Made by a program: the position numbers and the translations under genes
In this document: positions 17,025 to 26,467 of the stretch, one piece after another
How positions within the stretch are numbered: position 1 is the stretch's first letter
Layout: each line of letters starts with the position of its first letter
The notes under the pieces: model-generated
What the model was told of the DNA's origin: nothing
Databases searched by the model: none
The model's input: the letters and a program-made list of their open reading frames with translations, nothing else
DNA from: JAFMJV01 sp034436555
GTDB taxonomy: Bacteria > Chloroflexota > Limnocylindria > Limnocylindrales > CSP1-4
Direction of reading: 5' to 3'
NCBI GenBank assembly: GCA_034436555.1
Contig: DAOTUU010000027.1
Location: 16,441 to 80,440 of the forward strand
DNA length: 64,000 nt

Positions 17025-18322
17025 CCCTCCTCCACGAACACGCGGTGGAGCATCACCGGGCGGCGAGCGAGGTGCTGCCGGGCGGCGTGAGCAGCAACTT
17101 CCGCCTCAACGGTGCGCCCGTCCCGCTGACGTTCGTGCGGGGCGAGGGCTGCCGGCTCGTCGATGTCGACGACAACGTGTACCTGGACTACGCCCTGGGG
17201 ATGGGCGCGAACATCCTGGGACACGCGCCGGGTCCCGTCATCGCGGCAGTCCGCGCGTCTCTGGATGGCGGCCAGCTGTTCGCCGGCCAGCACCCGGCCG
17301 AGGCGGAGCTCGCCCGGCGCCTGCGTGACCGGATGCCATCCATGGAGCTGATCCGCTTCGGCGGGTCAGGGTCGGAGATGGTGCACGCGGCGCTCCGCCT
17401 GGCACGGGCGTTCACGGGCAGGCCGCTCGTGGTCAAGTTCGAGGGCCACTACCACGGCTGGTACGACGACATCCTGGTGAACACCGCGGGGCCCTGGGGG
17501 CTGCCGGGTCCCGACGGAGCGGTCCCGACGCGGCCGATGAGTCGCGGCCAGGTGCCGCCCGCGGATGTCGCCGTGCTGCCCTGGAACGACGCGGGCCTGC
17601 TGGAGCGCTTCTTCGCGATCCACGGCGATCGCGTGGCGGCGGTCATCAGCGAGCCCATCGGCTGCAACACCGGGGTCATCGAGCCGGTGCCCGGGTATGC
17701 CGAGGCGCTTCGCGAGCTGACCGCGGCATGCGGGGCGCTGCTGGTGTTCGACGAGGTGATCACCGGCATGCGCGTGGCGCCCGGCGGCGCCCAGGAGCGG
17801 CTGGGCGTGCGCCCGGATCTGACCGTCGTCGCCAAGGCGCTGGGCGGCGGGTTCCCGCTCGCGGCCCTGGGCGGCCGAGCGGACGTGATGCGCCTGGTCA
17901 TCACGGGCGGCGTGCTCCACGGCGGCACGTTCAATGCCAACACCACGAGCGTGGCGGCAGGCCTCGCGGTGCTGGAGGCGCTCGATCGGCCGGCGTTCGC
18001 CACGATCGACCGGCTGGGACGCCGGCTCGTGGAGGGCCTCCGCGCGCTGGGCGCCCGTCACGGACTGCCGCTGCATGTCCAGGGCCTGCCCTGCGTCTTC
18101 AACACGGCGTTCGCCACCGACGTGCCCATCCGCTCCGCGGCGGACTACGCCCGCGCGGACCAGACGCTCCAGACGCGCTTCCTCGTGGAGCTCCAGGAGC
18201 GCGGCGTGCGGCCCACGGCGCGCGGCACCTGGTTCGTCTCGGCCGCCCACGACGACGCGGTCATCGCCGCCACGCTCGACGCGACGGATGGCGCACTCGA
18301 AGCGCTCGCCCGGGCCGCCTGA
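17021..18322 (+). CDS. class III aminotransferase (GSA-aminomutase-like), copy 1
   Basis: This 433-residue PLP enzyme has the layout of glutamate-1-semialdehyde 2,1-aminomutase and its catabolic relatives: LPGGVSS at 19-25, GSGSE at 115-119 (phosphate contact), FEGHYHGW at 140-147, FDEV at 243-246 and the Schiff-base lysine 272 in VVAKALGGG. True HemL is about 430 residues too, but here the gene lies next to peptidase and enolase-superfamily genes and a second homologue sits at 23652, so a catabolic transaminase or aminomutase is more likely than haem synthesis. GGGAG precedes the ATG. Confidence 0.85.
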   Translation: MTLLHEHAVEHHRAASEVLPGGVSSNFRLNGAPVPLTFVRGEGCRLVDVDDNVYLDYALGMGANILGHAPGPVIAAVRASLDGGQLFAGQHPAEAELARRLRDRMPSMELIRFGGSGSEMVHAALRLARAFTGRPLVVKFEGHYHGWYDDILVNTAGPWGLPGPDGAVPTRPMSRGQVPPADVAVLPWNDAGLLERFFAIHGDRVAAVISEPIGCNTGVIEPVPGYAEALRELTAACGALLVFDEVITGMRVAPGGAQERLGVRPDLTVVAKALGGGFPLAALGGRADVMRLVITGGVLHGGTFNANTTSVAAGLAVLEALDRPAFATIDRLGRRLVEGLRALGARHGLPLHVQGLPCVFNTAFATDVPIRSAADYARADQTLQTRFLVELQERGVRPTARGTWFVSAAHDDAVIAATLDATDGALEALARAA

Positions 18323-18394
18323 AACCGATCGACCCCTCCGCCGTGGTCTCAGGGTCGGTGCGTGGCGTGGCCCCGGCTGGATCTCCCGGCCCGG

Positions 18395-18400
18395 TACGCT
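18395..18400 (+). promoter_or_regulatory. -10 box for leaderless M81 gene mRNA
   Basis: TACGCT ends 7 nt before the ATG at 18408; no Shine-Dalgarno and no clear -35 element. Confidence 0.4.
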
Positions 18401-18407
18401 CCTGACC

Positions 18408-19919
18408 ATGAGGCCGCTGCGGGTCGCCATCGGGGGTCTGTCCCATGAGACGAACACGTTCGCCCTGGGACAGACCGGCACGGATCGGATGGAAGCGGCA
18501 GGCCTGCTGCGCGGTGAGGCGATCCGCGACCAGCACGCCACCGCGGAGACGACGGTGGCAGGGTTCCTGGAGCTGGACATCGACCCGGACGTGGAGCTGG
18601 TGCCGCTCCTCTTCTGCGCGCCGAACCCGTCGGGCCTCATCGCTCGGGAGGCGTTCGAGCGGGTCGTCGGCGAGCTGCTGGGGCTGCTCGCCGCGCACCG
18701 GCCCTGGGATGCCGTGCTGCTGGCACTCCACGGTGCGGCGGTGGCCGATGGCGTGTCGGAGACCGACGCTGAGATCGTCCGGCGGGTGCGGGCGCTGGTG
18801 GGGCCGCGGGTGCCCATCGGGGTGACGCTGGACATGCACGCCAACGTGGGCGCGTCGATGGTGGAGCACGCGGACGTGGTCACGATCTACCGCACGAACC
18901 CGCACGTGGACGCCCGCTTTCGCGCCGCGGCGTGCGGCCGGCTCACCATCGCCACCGCCCGCGGGGCGATCCGACCGGCGATGGCCCTCGTCCAGGTGCC
19001 GGCGGCCATCTCCATCCTGCGCCAGAACACCGCGGACGAGCCGATGCGCGCGATCATGGAGGCCGCGACCGCGCTGCTCGCGGAGCCGGGCGTGCTCTCC
19101 GCGGATGTCGCCGAGGGGTTCCCCTACGCGGATGTGCCCCACATGGGGATGGCCACGCTGGTCATCACCGACGACGATCCACGGGCGGCCGCGGCGCACG
19201 CGGCGGCGCTCGCCCGGGAGGTCTGGGCCCGGCGTGACGCCTTCGTCGCGCATGCCGCGTCCCCGGATGCCGCACTGGCGGCGGCCGACGCCGCGCTCCG
19301 GGGTGGCGAGCCGGGTCCCATCCTGCTGCTGGATGCCGGGGACAACATCGGCGGTGGCAGCCCCGGTGACGGGACGATCCTGCTGGAGGCTGCCGTCCGC
19401 GCGCGGATCGCCGGATTCCTGGCCATCCTGCTCGACCCAGCCGCGGTCGCAGCATGCGTCGCGGCGGGCGTGGGCGCGACCCTCGCCGTCCCGGTCGGCG
19501 GGCGGATCGATCCCCGGAACGGGCGCCCGGTGCCGCTGACCGGCCGCGTCCGGACGATCTCCGACGGACGCTACGAGGACCCCCTGCCCACGCACGGCGG
19601 CTATCGCTTCTTCGATGCCGGGACCACCGCGGTGCTCGAGACGGACGGCCGCCAGACCGTGGTCCTGACCAGCCGCCTGGTGATGCCCATCAGCGTGGAG
19701 CAGCTGCGCAGCGCCGGAATCAGCCCGGAGGGCCAGCGCATCATCGCGGCCAAGGGCGTCGTGTCGCCGCGGGCATCCTACGATCGGGTCACCACGCGCG
19801 CGATCCTGGTGGAGACCCCGGGTGTCACCGCCGCGGACTTCCGGGGGTTCGACCACCGGCATCGACGGACGCCGATGCTGCCCTGGGAGCCCGACACGGC
19901 GTTCGATCCCGCCGGCTGA
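18408..19919 (+). CDS. M81-family metallopeptidase (MlrC-like), copy 1
   Basis: The 503-residue protein matches the MlrC/M81 family over its full length. Visible landmarks are GGLSHETNTFA (7-17), LALHGAAVADG (about 104-114), the metal-site region TLDMHANVG (about 139-147), NPHVD, and the C-terminal domain with LLDAGDNIGGGSPGDGT. MlrC is a zinc enzyme that acts on linearised microcystin fragments, but most family members sit in catabolic clusters and have unknown substrates. It is cytoplasmic (no signal). It follows the aminotransferase by 85 nt with its own leaderless-type -10 box. A second homologue lies at 22096. Confidence 0.85.
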   Translation: MRPLRVAIGGLSHETNTFALGQTGTDRMEAAGLLRGEAIRDQHATAETTVAGFLELDIDPDVELVPLLFCAPNPSGLIAREAFERVVGELLGLLAAHRPWDAVLLALHGAAVADGVSETDAEIVRRVRALVGPRVPIGVTLDMHANVGASMVEHADVVTIYRTNPHVDARFRAAACGRLTIATARGAIRPAMALVQVPAAISILRQNTADEPMRAIMEAATALLAEPGVLSADVAEGFPYADVPHMGMATLVITDDDPRAAAAHAAALAREVWARRDAFVAHAASPDAALAAADAALRGGEPGPILLLDAGDNIGGGSPGDGTILLEAAVRARIAGFLAILLDPAAVAACVAAGVGATLAVPVGGRIDPRNGRPVPLTGRVRTISDGRYEDPLPTHGGYRFFDAGTTAVLETDGRQTVVLTSRLVMPISVEQLRSAGISPEGQRIIAAKGVVSPRASYDRVTTRAILVETPGVTAADFRGFDHRHRRTPMLPWEPDTAFDPAG

Positions 19920-19963
19920 GGGAGCGCCCGAGCCGCGCCCGCCAGCCGACCATCCCCGGCCCG

Positions 19964-21157
19964 TCAGCCCGCAGGCGCCCCGCTCGTCCGGACGACCACC
20001 CCGGCACGGCCCACCACGTCCGGCGCCAGCGCGGTGCCCAGCCCCGTCCCGGTCGGCGGCAGCACGCAGCCATCGTCGAGGGTGGGCAGCACCGTGACCA
20101 GATCCCGGTACCAGGTCCGGAGATACGCCCGGACCACCTCCTGGTAGATGGCGTTGGGCGACGCGATGCCCAGGTGGACGCCTGCCATGAGCGTGAACGG
20201 GCCGGTGCAGTCGTGCATCGCCACCGGCAGGCTGTAGGCGTCAGCGAGCGACGCGATCTTGTGCGTCTCGGTGATGCCGCCCGCCCAGGTCGGGTCGATC
20301 ATCACGATGTCCACCGCCTCCGCGTCCAGCAACGGCTTGTACTGGTGCCGCGTGACCAGCAGCTCGCTGCCCAGGATCGGGATGGACGTGCTCTCGCGCA
20401 ACCGGCGGATGGCCCCCACGTCATGCGCCAGGACCATGTCCTCCAGCCAGGCGGGCCGGTACTCCTCCAGGGCACGCGCGATGCGCACGGCCGTGGGCAG
20501 GTTCCAGTAGCCGTGGCCCTCGATCATGACCTCGATGCGGTCACCCACGGCGGCCCGGATGCGGCGGATCGGATCCAGACCCTGGTCCAGCTGCTCGGCG
20601 GTGATGAAGTGTCCGTCGTTGGCCAGCCCGAACCGGTCGAAGGGCCAGATCTTCATGCCCCCGAAGCCGTCCGCCAGCAGCGACTCGGCCAGGGCGCCGG
20701 CGTCGGTCAGGAAGGCCGTGAGGTCCTCCAGATCGCCCGCACCGTCGCCTTCGCGGTTCCACCCCGGTCGCCCGTACAGCGGTCCGGCGCAGGTGTTGTA
20801 GACGCGCAGCCGCTCGTGGAACGCCCCGCCCAGAAGCTGCCAGATCGGCTGCCCGGACGCCTGGCCCAGCAGGTCCCAGAGCGCCACGTCCACGGCCGAG
20901 AGGGCGCGCATCTCGAGGCCCAGGCCGCCGAAACGCGCGGCGTCCCGGTCGTACAGCTCGAACCAGAGGCGCTCGATGCGCCCCGGATCCCGGTCCAGGA
21001 GCCGCGGGCCCATCCAGTCGTGGATGTAGGCGCGCAGGGCGTCCGCGGCGTACCACGTGTCGGCGTGGCCCACCAGCCCCTCGTCGGTGCGGAGCCGCAG
21101 GATGAGCAGCGACGGCGCCTCCGGGATCGTGATCGTGTCGATCGCGGTGATGCGCAT
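19964..21157 (-). CDS. enolase-superfamily (mandelate racemase/MLE-type) enzyme 1
   Basis: The 397-residue protein has the N-terminal capping domain (MRITAIDTI, GLVGHADTW) and a barrel domain with GMKIWPFD (general base Lys region), the Mg2+ ligands in EVMIEGHGYW, WLEDMV and LGSELL, IDPTWAGGITE, and MHDCTGPF with the His of the mandelate-racemase His-Asp type. Members abstract a proton alpha to a carboxylate; dehydration of sugar acids is the commonest activity. The substrate is unknown. It is the last gene of a leftward operon that begins with the ABC binding protein; the CBM9-like gene ends 6 nt upstream. Confidence 0.85.
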   Translation of the reverse strand: MRITAIDTITIPEAPSLLILRLRTDEGLVGHADTWYAADALRAYIHDWMGPRLLDRDPGRIERLWFELYDRDAARFGGLGLEMRALSAVDVALWDLLGQASGQPIWQLLGGAFHERLRVYNTCAGPLYGRPGWNREGDGAGDLEDLTAFLTDAGALAESLLADGFGGMKIWPFDRFGLANDGHFITAEQLDQGLDPIRRIRAAVGDRIEVMIEGHGYWNLPTAVRIARALEEYRPAWLEDMVLAHDVGAIRRLRESTSIPILGSELLVTRHQYKPLLDAEAVDIVMIDPTWAGGITETHKIASLADAYSLPVAMHDCTGPFTLMAGVHLGIASPNAIYQEVVRAYLRTWYRDLVTVLPTLDDGCVLPPTGTGLGTALAPDVVGRAGVVVRTSGAPAG

Positions 21158-21163
21158 GGGTCG

Positions 21164-22099
21164 TCAGTCCGCCAGCTCCAGCCGGACCCAGCGCTCGGGG
21201 TTGTGGACGTTGCCGGTGCCCATGGGTGACAGCGTCGTGCCCAGCCACTGGCTGGAACCCGGGAACTGGGCCGCCATCCGGGCGTCCGCCTCCGCGTCCG
21301 TGTGGGGATGATGGGCGCGATACGCCTGGACCGTGACCCGGTCGCCCGCGCGACGCGGCCCGGCCAACTCCGGGATGAGCGTGGCGAGGCCGTCCCAGGG
21401 CAGCCCGAACGTGACCGTCCAGCCCTCATCCCGAATCTCGGGCACGTTGATGACGCCATCCACGCGCGCCGCCCGCCGGATCCCCGGCAGCTCCCAGCCC
21501 AGGTCCGCGATGCGACCCAGCCGCTCCCCATCCCGGCGCGCGTAGTAGAACTGGTCGTTGACGCGCATCAGGCGCTCGATCGCCTCGAAGTCGCCGCGGG
21601 CCACAAGCGGCTCCAGCCACGTCCAACCGATCTGGTAGATCGTGTTGATGGGGTTGATGCCCAGCTCGTAGTACGTGCCCTGGCCTGCCACGAACAGCTC
21701 CACGTCGTCGTCCTTGACGTAGACATGCTCGTGATGACGCGTGGTCATGGCCCGGATGTCGTGGTGCTCCACGCGGTAGCCCGCGTACAGCATCGTGTCG
21801 TCCCACAGGAACGCCACGCGCGTCTCGGGCGTGGCGGGCTCCCCGGATGCGATGTGCCCGAACGGAGCGGACCAGTCGGCACGCGCCCAGTCGGGCTCCG
21901 CCAGGCGACCGTCGACCTCGATGGGGCCGGTCGCGCGGTGGGCCACGAGCTGCGGGACCGGCGGAAGCGGCCGATCGGGGACGTTCGCGACGCGCACCCA
22001 GCGCGGGATCTCCGGCCAGCGCGCCCGGGCCCCCGCCTCCAGGAAGCCATCACCCAGCGCCTCCAGCAGCTGTTCGTCGTCGCGCGGCTCGTCGGTCAC
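21164..22099 (-). CDS. CBM9-like domain protein without signal peptide
   Basis: The GTG at 22099 overlaps the preceding stop as GTGA and has GAGGAG upstream, giving 311 residues. From about residue 50 the protein shows the carbohydrate-binding module 9 (DOMON-like) pattern: GPIEVDGRLAEPDW, RVAFLWDDTMLYAGYRVE, DDDVELFV, then a strand-rich C-terminal half with RDEGWTVTFGLPWDGL. CBM9 domains normally sit in secreted hydrolases, but the N-terminus here (MTDEPRDDEQLLEALG) is acidic and helical, so the protein should stay in the cytoplasm. It may be an enzyme or a binding protein of the local pathway. Confidence 0.75.
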   Translation of the reverse strand: MTDEPRDDEQLLEALGDGFLEAGARARWPEIPRWVRVANVPDRPLPPVPQLVAHRATGPIEVDGRLAEPDWARADWSAPFGHIASGEPATPETRVAFLWDDTMLYAGYRVEHHDIRAMTTRHHEHVYVKDDDVELFVAGQGTYYELGINPINTIYQIGWTWLEPLVARGDFEAIERLMRVNDQFYYARRDGERLGRIADLGWELPGIRRAARVDGVINVPEIRDEGWTVTFGLPWDGLATLIPELAGPRRAGDRVTVQAYRAHHPHTDAEADARMAAQFPGSSQWLGTTLSPMGTGNVHNPERWVRLELAD

Positions 22100-23634
22100 G
22101 GCTGTGTCTCCTCGAGGCGCACGGCCTCCGCAGGCGGGGTTGTGCCGGCGCCGGGCCACGGCTCGGCGAGGTCAGGGTCCCAGGGCCACATCGGCCTGGG
22201 GATGCGGCTGAACGGCAGGCGTGGCAGGTCGTGGGTGCACAGTCCGGGCGTGTCCATCTCGATGATCAGGCTCGCGAACGCCTCGTAGACGCCCCGGAAG
22301 CCCCCGGCCGACTTGACCAGGACGATGGGCGCGACCCGCGGATCCAGGCCCGCCTGGTGGTAGATCGACTCGTCCAGCTGGAAGCCCTTGCGGGTGCTCA
22401 CCACGATGCGCATGCCGCGCACCCGGAGCACCGCGGTGGGCCCGATGTCCATGGGCCGGACCGGCAGCTCGTGGAGGTAGACGCCGTCCCGGAGCGCCTC
22501 CACGACCCCCGTCACCTCGACCGGGGCGTAGAACGCGGGCGTCAGGGAGCCGCCCAGGCGCACCGTCACGGTCGCCCCCTCCCCCGCTGCGGTGCAGGCG
22601 GCCGCCGCGGCCGGATCGACCACGGTGAGGATCGCCTCGCCCGCGTACCCGATCCGCAGCAGCTCCCGCAGCAGGTCGTTGCCGTCGCCGTTGCCGCCCG
22701 CGCTGGGGGAGTCGGCCCCGTCCGCCAGGATCACCGGGACACCCTCGTGGGCGATCGCCTGCTGGACCGCGTCCGCGACCGGCACCTTCTCCACCAGGAA
22801 CCGCTCGCGCCGCAGCCAGAGCATCCAGGCCAGCTCGTCGGCCGCCGCCTGGGCGAACACCGGATCGCGGTCCGCGACCACCGTGACCGACCAGCCCAGC
22901 GCCGCCACGTCCATCCAGGGCTGGGTGGGCGTCACGGTCACCGCCAGGATCCCCGGCCGTCGTTCCAGCTCGCGGGCGTGGGCCATGATCGCGACCATCG
23001 GGCCGTGGTTCGTGTCGTGCTTCTCGGCCGAGGCCATCATCCGCAGCTTCCGCTGCCGCACCACCGGGTGCGTCCGGCCCGCGACGGCATCGACGAGCAG
23101 CTGCATCGCGCGCTGGCCCGTCTCCAGGAAGTCCACGTGGGGGATCGTGCGGTAGGCGATGAGCGCGTCCGCCGCGGCCACCATCTGGTCGGTCATGTGG
23201 CAATGCAGATCGAAGCTCGCCACGATCGGCACACCCGGGCCCACGATGGCGCGCACCTCCGAGAGCAGCAGACCCTCGGGATCGTCCTCGGACTCCGTCG
23301 CGGATGCGCCGTGGAGCGACAGGTAGACGCCGTCCAGCCGCCCTGCCTGCGCGCGCGCCACGTCCAGGATGCCCGCTCGCAGGAAGGCGAACGCCTCGTC
23401 CGAGATGCGGCGCCCCACACCCGCGAACGCCAGTCGGGACGGCACCAGCTCGATGCCGTTTGCGGCGGCGACATCGCGCGCGCCGTGGATCTCCTGGCCG
23501 GAGCCGATGGCCGGCGACAGGATCTCCTCGCCGGAGGCGATGAAGCCGTTGCGCCGGACGTCGTCCAGGCTGAGGGTGCCGTCCACGAACGTGTGGACCT
23601 CGTGCATGTAGCCGCCGATGAGCACGCGGGGCAT
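22096..23634 (-). CDS. M81-family metallopeptidase (MlrC-like), copy 2
   Basis: The 512-residue protein is a second member of the family at 18408, clearly diverged. It has GGYMHEVHTF (7-16), LSLHGASATES, the metal region SFDLHCHMTDQM, IPHVDF, and the C-terminal ILADGADSPSAGGNGDG loop. The ATG at 23634 follows GGGAGGATCC. It sits 17 nt after the second aminotransferase gene and overlaps the CBM9-like gene by 4 nt, so these are one operon. It probably cleaves an amide-type bond in a pathway intermediate; the substrate is unknown. Confidence 0.85.
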   Translation of the reverse strand: MPRVLIGGYMHEVHTFVDGTLSLDDVRRNGFIASGEEILSPAIGSGQEIHGARDVAAANGIELVPSRLAFAGVGRRISDEAFAFLRAGILDVARAQAGRLDGVYLSLHGASATESEDDPEGLLLSEVRAIVGPGVPIVASFDLHCHMTDQMVAAADALIAYRTIPHVDFLETGQRAMQLLVDAVAGRTHPVVRQRKLRMMASAEKHDTNHGPMVAIMAHARELERRPGILAVTVTPTQPWMDVAALGWSVTVVADRDPVFAQAAADELAWMLWLRRERFLVEKVPVADAVQQAIAHEGVPVILADGADSPSAGGNGDGNDLLRELLRIGYAGEAILTVVDPAAAAACTAAGEGATVTVRLGGSLTPAFYAPVEVTGVVEALRDGVYLHELPVRPMDIGPTAVLRVRGMRIVVSTRKGFQLDESIYHQAGLDPRVAPIVLVKSAGGFRGVYEAFASLIIEMDTPGLCTHDLPRLPFSRIPRPMWPWDPDLAEPWPGAGTTPPAEAVRLEETQP

Positions 23635-23651
23635 GGGGCGGATCCTCCCGA

Positions 23652-24977
23652 TCAGGCGGCCGACGCCGTCCGGCGCGCCGCACGTTCCAGCCGCTCCAGG
23701 CCGTCCGCGACGTCCGCGTCCGTGTGAGCGGCGGAGATGCCATGGTGCCAGCCGTGGTGGAGGTAGACGCCCTCCGCCAGCGCGTGGCCGTAGAAGCGCA
23801 GCTCCGTGGCCCGATCGGCGAGCGCCACGTCACGATAGCTGCGCGGCTCGTCGGTGATGCCGAACAGGAGGCTGAAGCGCGGCCCGTACGCCTGCACGCG
23901 AACGGTCAGCCCGGCTCGGGCGAGGACGTCCCGGAGCCCGGTCACGAACCGCTCCGCCCGCGCCAGGAACGCCGGATAGAAGTCCGGCTGGGCGACCACG
24001 TCCAGGAACGCAAGGCTCGCCATCACCGGCAGCAGGTGGGCCATGAACGTGCCACTGTGGACGGCCCTGCCCAGGGGCGACACGTTGGACATCACGGCGC
24101 GCGAACCAACCACCGCGCTGAGCGCCTGCCCCCCGCCCAGGGCCTTCCCCAGCGTGGTCAGGTCGGGCGTCACGCCCAGCTCCGCCTGCGCCCCGCCCGT
24201 GCTGCAGCGGAACCCGGTGAGGATCTCGTCGAAGATGAGCAGCGCGCCGTGCTGCCGGGTGAGCGCTCGGACACCCTCGAGGTAGCCGGGACGCGGGTGG
24301 ATCGTGCCCGAATCGATGTTGACGGGCTCCATCACGACCGCCGCGATGCGGCCCGGCTCCCGCACGAACGCCGCCTCCAGCGCCGCCAGGTCATTCCAGG
24401 GCAGGACGCGCACCGCGTCACGGTCCGCGGCCGGGATGCCCGCGGACTCGGGGCGCACGGTGGGATGCGCGGCATCACCGCCCTCTGCGGGCGACGGCCA
24501 GAAGGAGTAGCCCAGGGTGTCGCTGAAGCCGTGGAAGTGGCCCTCGAACTTCACCACCAGCTCCCGGCCCGTGGCCGCTCGGGCGATGCGGGCCGCATGC
24601 CACACGGTCTCCGTGCCGGAGCCCGTGAAGCGCACCAGCTCCGCCGACGGCACGAGATCGGTGAGACGCTGCGCCAGGCGCGCCTGATGGGGGGTCTCGT
24701 GGCCGCACAGGACGCCCAGGTCCAGCGCCTCCTCGACCGCGGCCCGGACGCGCGCGTCGCCGTGACCCAGGAGCGTCGCCCCGAAGGACGTCTCGAGGTC
24801 CAGGAATCGGCGCCCGTCGACATCGGTGACCCACGCACCGTCCCCGCGCGCGGTCAGGAACGGCCGGCTCAGCGCCGGGTGGAGCCGAGCGGCGGCCGAG
24901 ACCCCGCCGGGCAGCCAGTGGCGGGCGTCGGCGGCGAGCTGGTCGGCGATCGGGGTGGGGCTGGTCGTCGTGGTCAC
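23652..24977 (-). CDS. class III aminotransferase (GSA-aminomutase-like), copy 2
   Basis: The 441-residue PLP enzyme mirrors copy 1: LPGGVSAA at 22-29, GSGTE at 119-123, FEGHFHGF at 144-151, FDEI at 249-252, and Lys278 in TLGKALGGG as the PLP lysine. It differs from HemL at several positions and, like copy 1, is followed by an M81 peptidase. I chose the GTG at 24977 because GGAG lies 8 nt upstream; an ATG at 25010 would add eleven residues. It is the second gene after the binding protein in a leftward operon, with a 130-nt gap between them. Confidence 0.8.
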   Translation of the reverse strand: MTTTTSPTPIADQLAADARHWLPGGVSAAARLHPALSRPFLTARGDGAWVTDVDGRRFLDLETSFGATLLGHGDARVRAAVEEALDLGVLCGHETPHQARLAQRLTDLVPSAELVRFTGSGTETVWHAARIARAATGRELVVKFEGHFHGFSDTLGYSFWPSPAEGGDAAHPTVRPESAGIPAADRDAVRVLPWNDLAALEAAFVREPGRIAAVVMEPVNIDSGTIHPRPGYLEGVRALTRQHGALLIFDEILTGFRCSTGGAQAELGVTPDLTTLGKALGGGQALSAVVGSRAVMSNVSPLGRAVHSGTFMAHLLPVMASLAFLDVVAQPDFYPAFLARAERFVTGLRDVLARAGLTVRVQAYGPRFSLLFGITDEPRSYRDVALADRATELRFYGHALAEGVYLHHGWHHGISAAHTDADVADGLERLERAARRTASAA

Positions 24978-25107
24978 GATCGCGACTCCGCTGCTGGGTG
25001 GAATGAGCATCCCCCGACCGACCGACGGTGCCGCCGGCCAGCCAGGGGATGGAGGGCCGGCCGCACGGGGCGCGCCGACCCGAGGATCACGGACTGAGGG
25101 AGGAGGC

Positions 25108-26256
25108 TCAGCCGCCCGTGACGATGGTCCGCACGAAGTTGTCCTTCGTCTCGTACGAGGTGTTACCCCAGAACGCGCCGCCGCTCTGGGTGCCCGCCAC
25201 GAGCGCGTCGTACTGGCCCGCAGGGTCGCTGATGAACGTCTGGTACGCGGCGACCTCATCCGCGTTGGTCAGGTTGGTGCCCGTGACCTGGACGATCTGA
25301 GGCACGGTCTTGCCGTCCAGCCAGTCCCCGCACAGGCGACCCAGGGCGTACCCCATCACCGAGTTCTGGAATGCCCAGGTGGACCTGATGAACGTGTTCC
25401 CGGCTGCGACCGCATCGAGGTTGCCCGAATCGCCGTTGAGGCCGGTGAGATAGATCTTGTCCACGGCCGGATCCTTACCCACCGACTCGAGGTACGCGTT
25501 GACCTGGAGGATGTCGGCGTCGGGCCCGATCCAGACGTTGATGTCCGGGTTGGCCTGGTACAGCTGGCTGGCCTTCGTGAAGCCCTCGTCGGGCGTCGCG
25601 TGGAGCACCGGCACGTCAATGAACTTGATGCCGCCCTCGTTGAGCGCGGCCTCGGTGCCCAGACGACGCGGGATGAGCGCCTCGGCGATGGCGTCGATGC
25701 TCATGTTCGCGACGAGCGCGGTCTCGGGCGTGAGGTTCTCGTTGATCCAGGCGACCGCCGCCTTGCCCTGCTGATAGCCCAGGTCGTACTGGTCTGCCAT
25801 CGTCTGGGTGTTGGCGGGCGGGGTCACGAAGAAGTCGACATAGACGCCCTGGTCGATGGCCTGCTGGAGCACCGGTGCCTGCGCCGCGGTGTCGATGGGC
25901 TGGATCACGAGGCATCCGACGCCCTTCTGGAGCTCCTGGTTGATCTGGTCGATGTTCTTGACCGGGTCACCCGCCGCGCTGACGATGGTGTACGAGACGT
26001 TCGCGTCCTTGGCACCCTGCTCCATCGCCGCGCCGATGTCCGCGTAGTACTGGATGCCGGAATCGGGGACCATGAACGCGATGCTGCGCGGCAGATCCGG
26101 CTTGGCACCGGCGGTGTCGCTCGGCGTGAACGGACCGAACTCCGACAGGGTGGACGGGTACGTCGGCGCGGGGCTCTGCGCGCTGACCGGGAACGCCACC
26201 GCCGCGGCCATGAGGCCCGTGGCGACGATGACCCTGGAGCGGGAATGCTTCGACAT
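25108..26256 (-). CDS. ABC sugar-type substrate-binding protein
   Basis: The 382-residue protein is a periplasmic-binding-protein type 1 family member like those of ribose, rhamnose or autoinducer-2 importers. A signal peptide ends near PVSAQSP (residue 28). The core contains SIAFMVPDSGIQYYADI, GVGCLVIQPIDTAAQ (hinge and ligand region), and a C-terminal lobe with VWIGPDADILQVNAYL and LTGLNGDSGNLDAV. Start ATG 26256 has AGGAGGG. It has its own strong promoter and operator. The fused permease-ATPase gene 1 kb upstream is the evident partner. Confidence 0.9.
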   Translation of the reverse strand: MSKHSRSRVIVATGLMAAAVAFPVSAQSPAPTYPSTLSEFGPFTPSDTAGAKPDLPRSIAFMVPDSGIQYYADIGAAMEQGAKDANVSYTIVSAAGDPVKNIDQINQELQKGVGCLVIQPIDTAAQAPVLQQAIDQGVYVDFFVTPPANTQTMADQYDLGYQQGKAAVAWINENLTPETALVANMSIDAIAEALIPRRLGTEAALNEGGIKFIDVPVLHATPDEGFTKASQLYQANPDINVWIGPDADILQVNAYLESVGKDPAVDKIYLTGLNGDSGNLDAVAAGNTFIRSTWAFQNSVMGYALGRLCGDWLDGKTVPQIVQVTGTNLTNADEVAAYQTFISDPAGQYDALVAGTQSGGAFWGNTSYETKDNFVRTIVTGG

Positions 26257-26383
26257 GCACCCTCCTCTGGGACGGCTCAACGTGGCGGTCCGTCCCGACC
26301 CGCCGACTGCGGGGATTCCGCTCCCCGACGAGGGTGCCCATGCCGTGTCGCTGGTGCCATCCAGGATTGGGATACCGCCAAGC

Positions 26384-26440
26384 GAAACTGCGTTTCACCC
26401 TCGTGGATGGAGGATAGTCACGTCGTGGTGGACGTGTCAA
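26384..26440 (-). promoter_or_regulatory. promoter and GAAAC-N3-GTTTC operator of the binding-protein operon
   Basis: On the minus strand TTGACA (26440-26435), an 18-nt spacer and TATCCT (26416-26411) are followed, 14 nt further, by the palindrome GAAACGCAGTTTC (26396-26384). The operator lies just downstream of the predicted transcription start, where a bound repressor would block the polymerase. The same layout recurs twice near 29.4 kb. Confidence 0.75.
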
Positions 26441-26467
26441 GCGATTCCTGGGCGATCGGGCGGCAGA

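Noticed and set aside
15896..17293. 465-codon minus-strand frame over the esterase and aminotransferase
   Set aside because: Both plus-strand genes carry full active-site motifs; the antisense product shows no family features.
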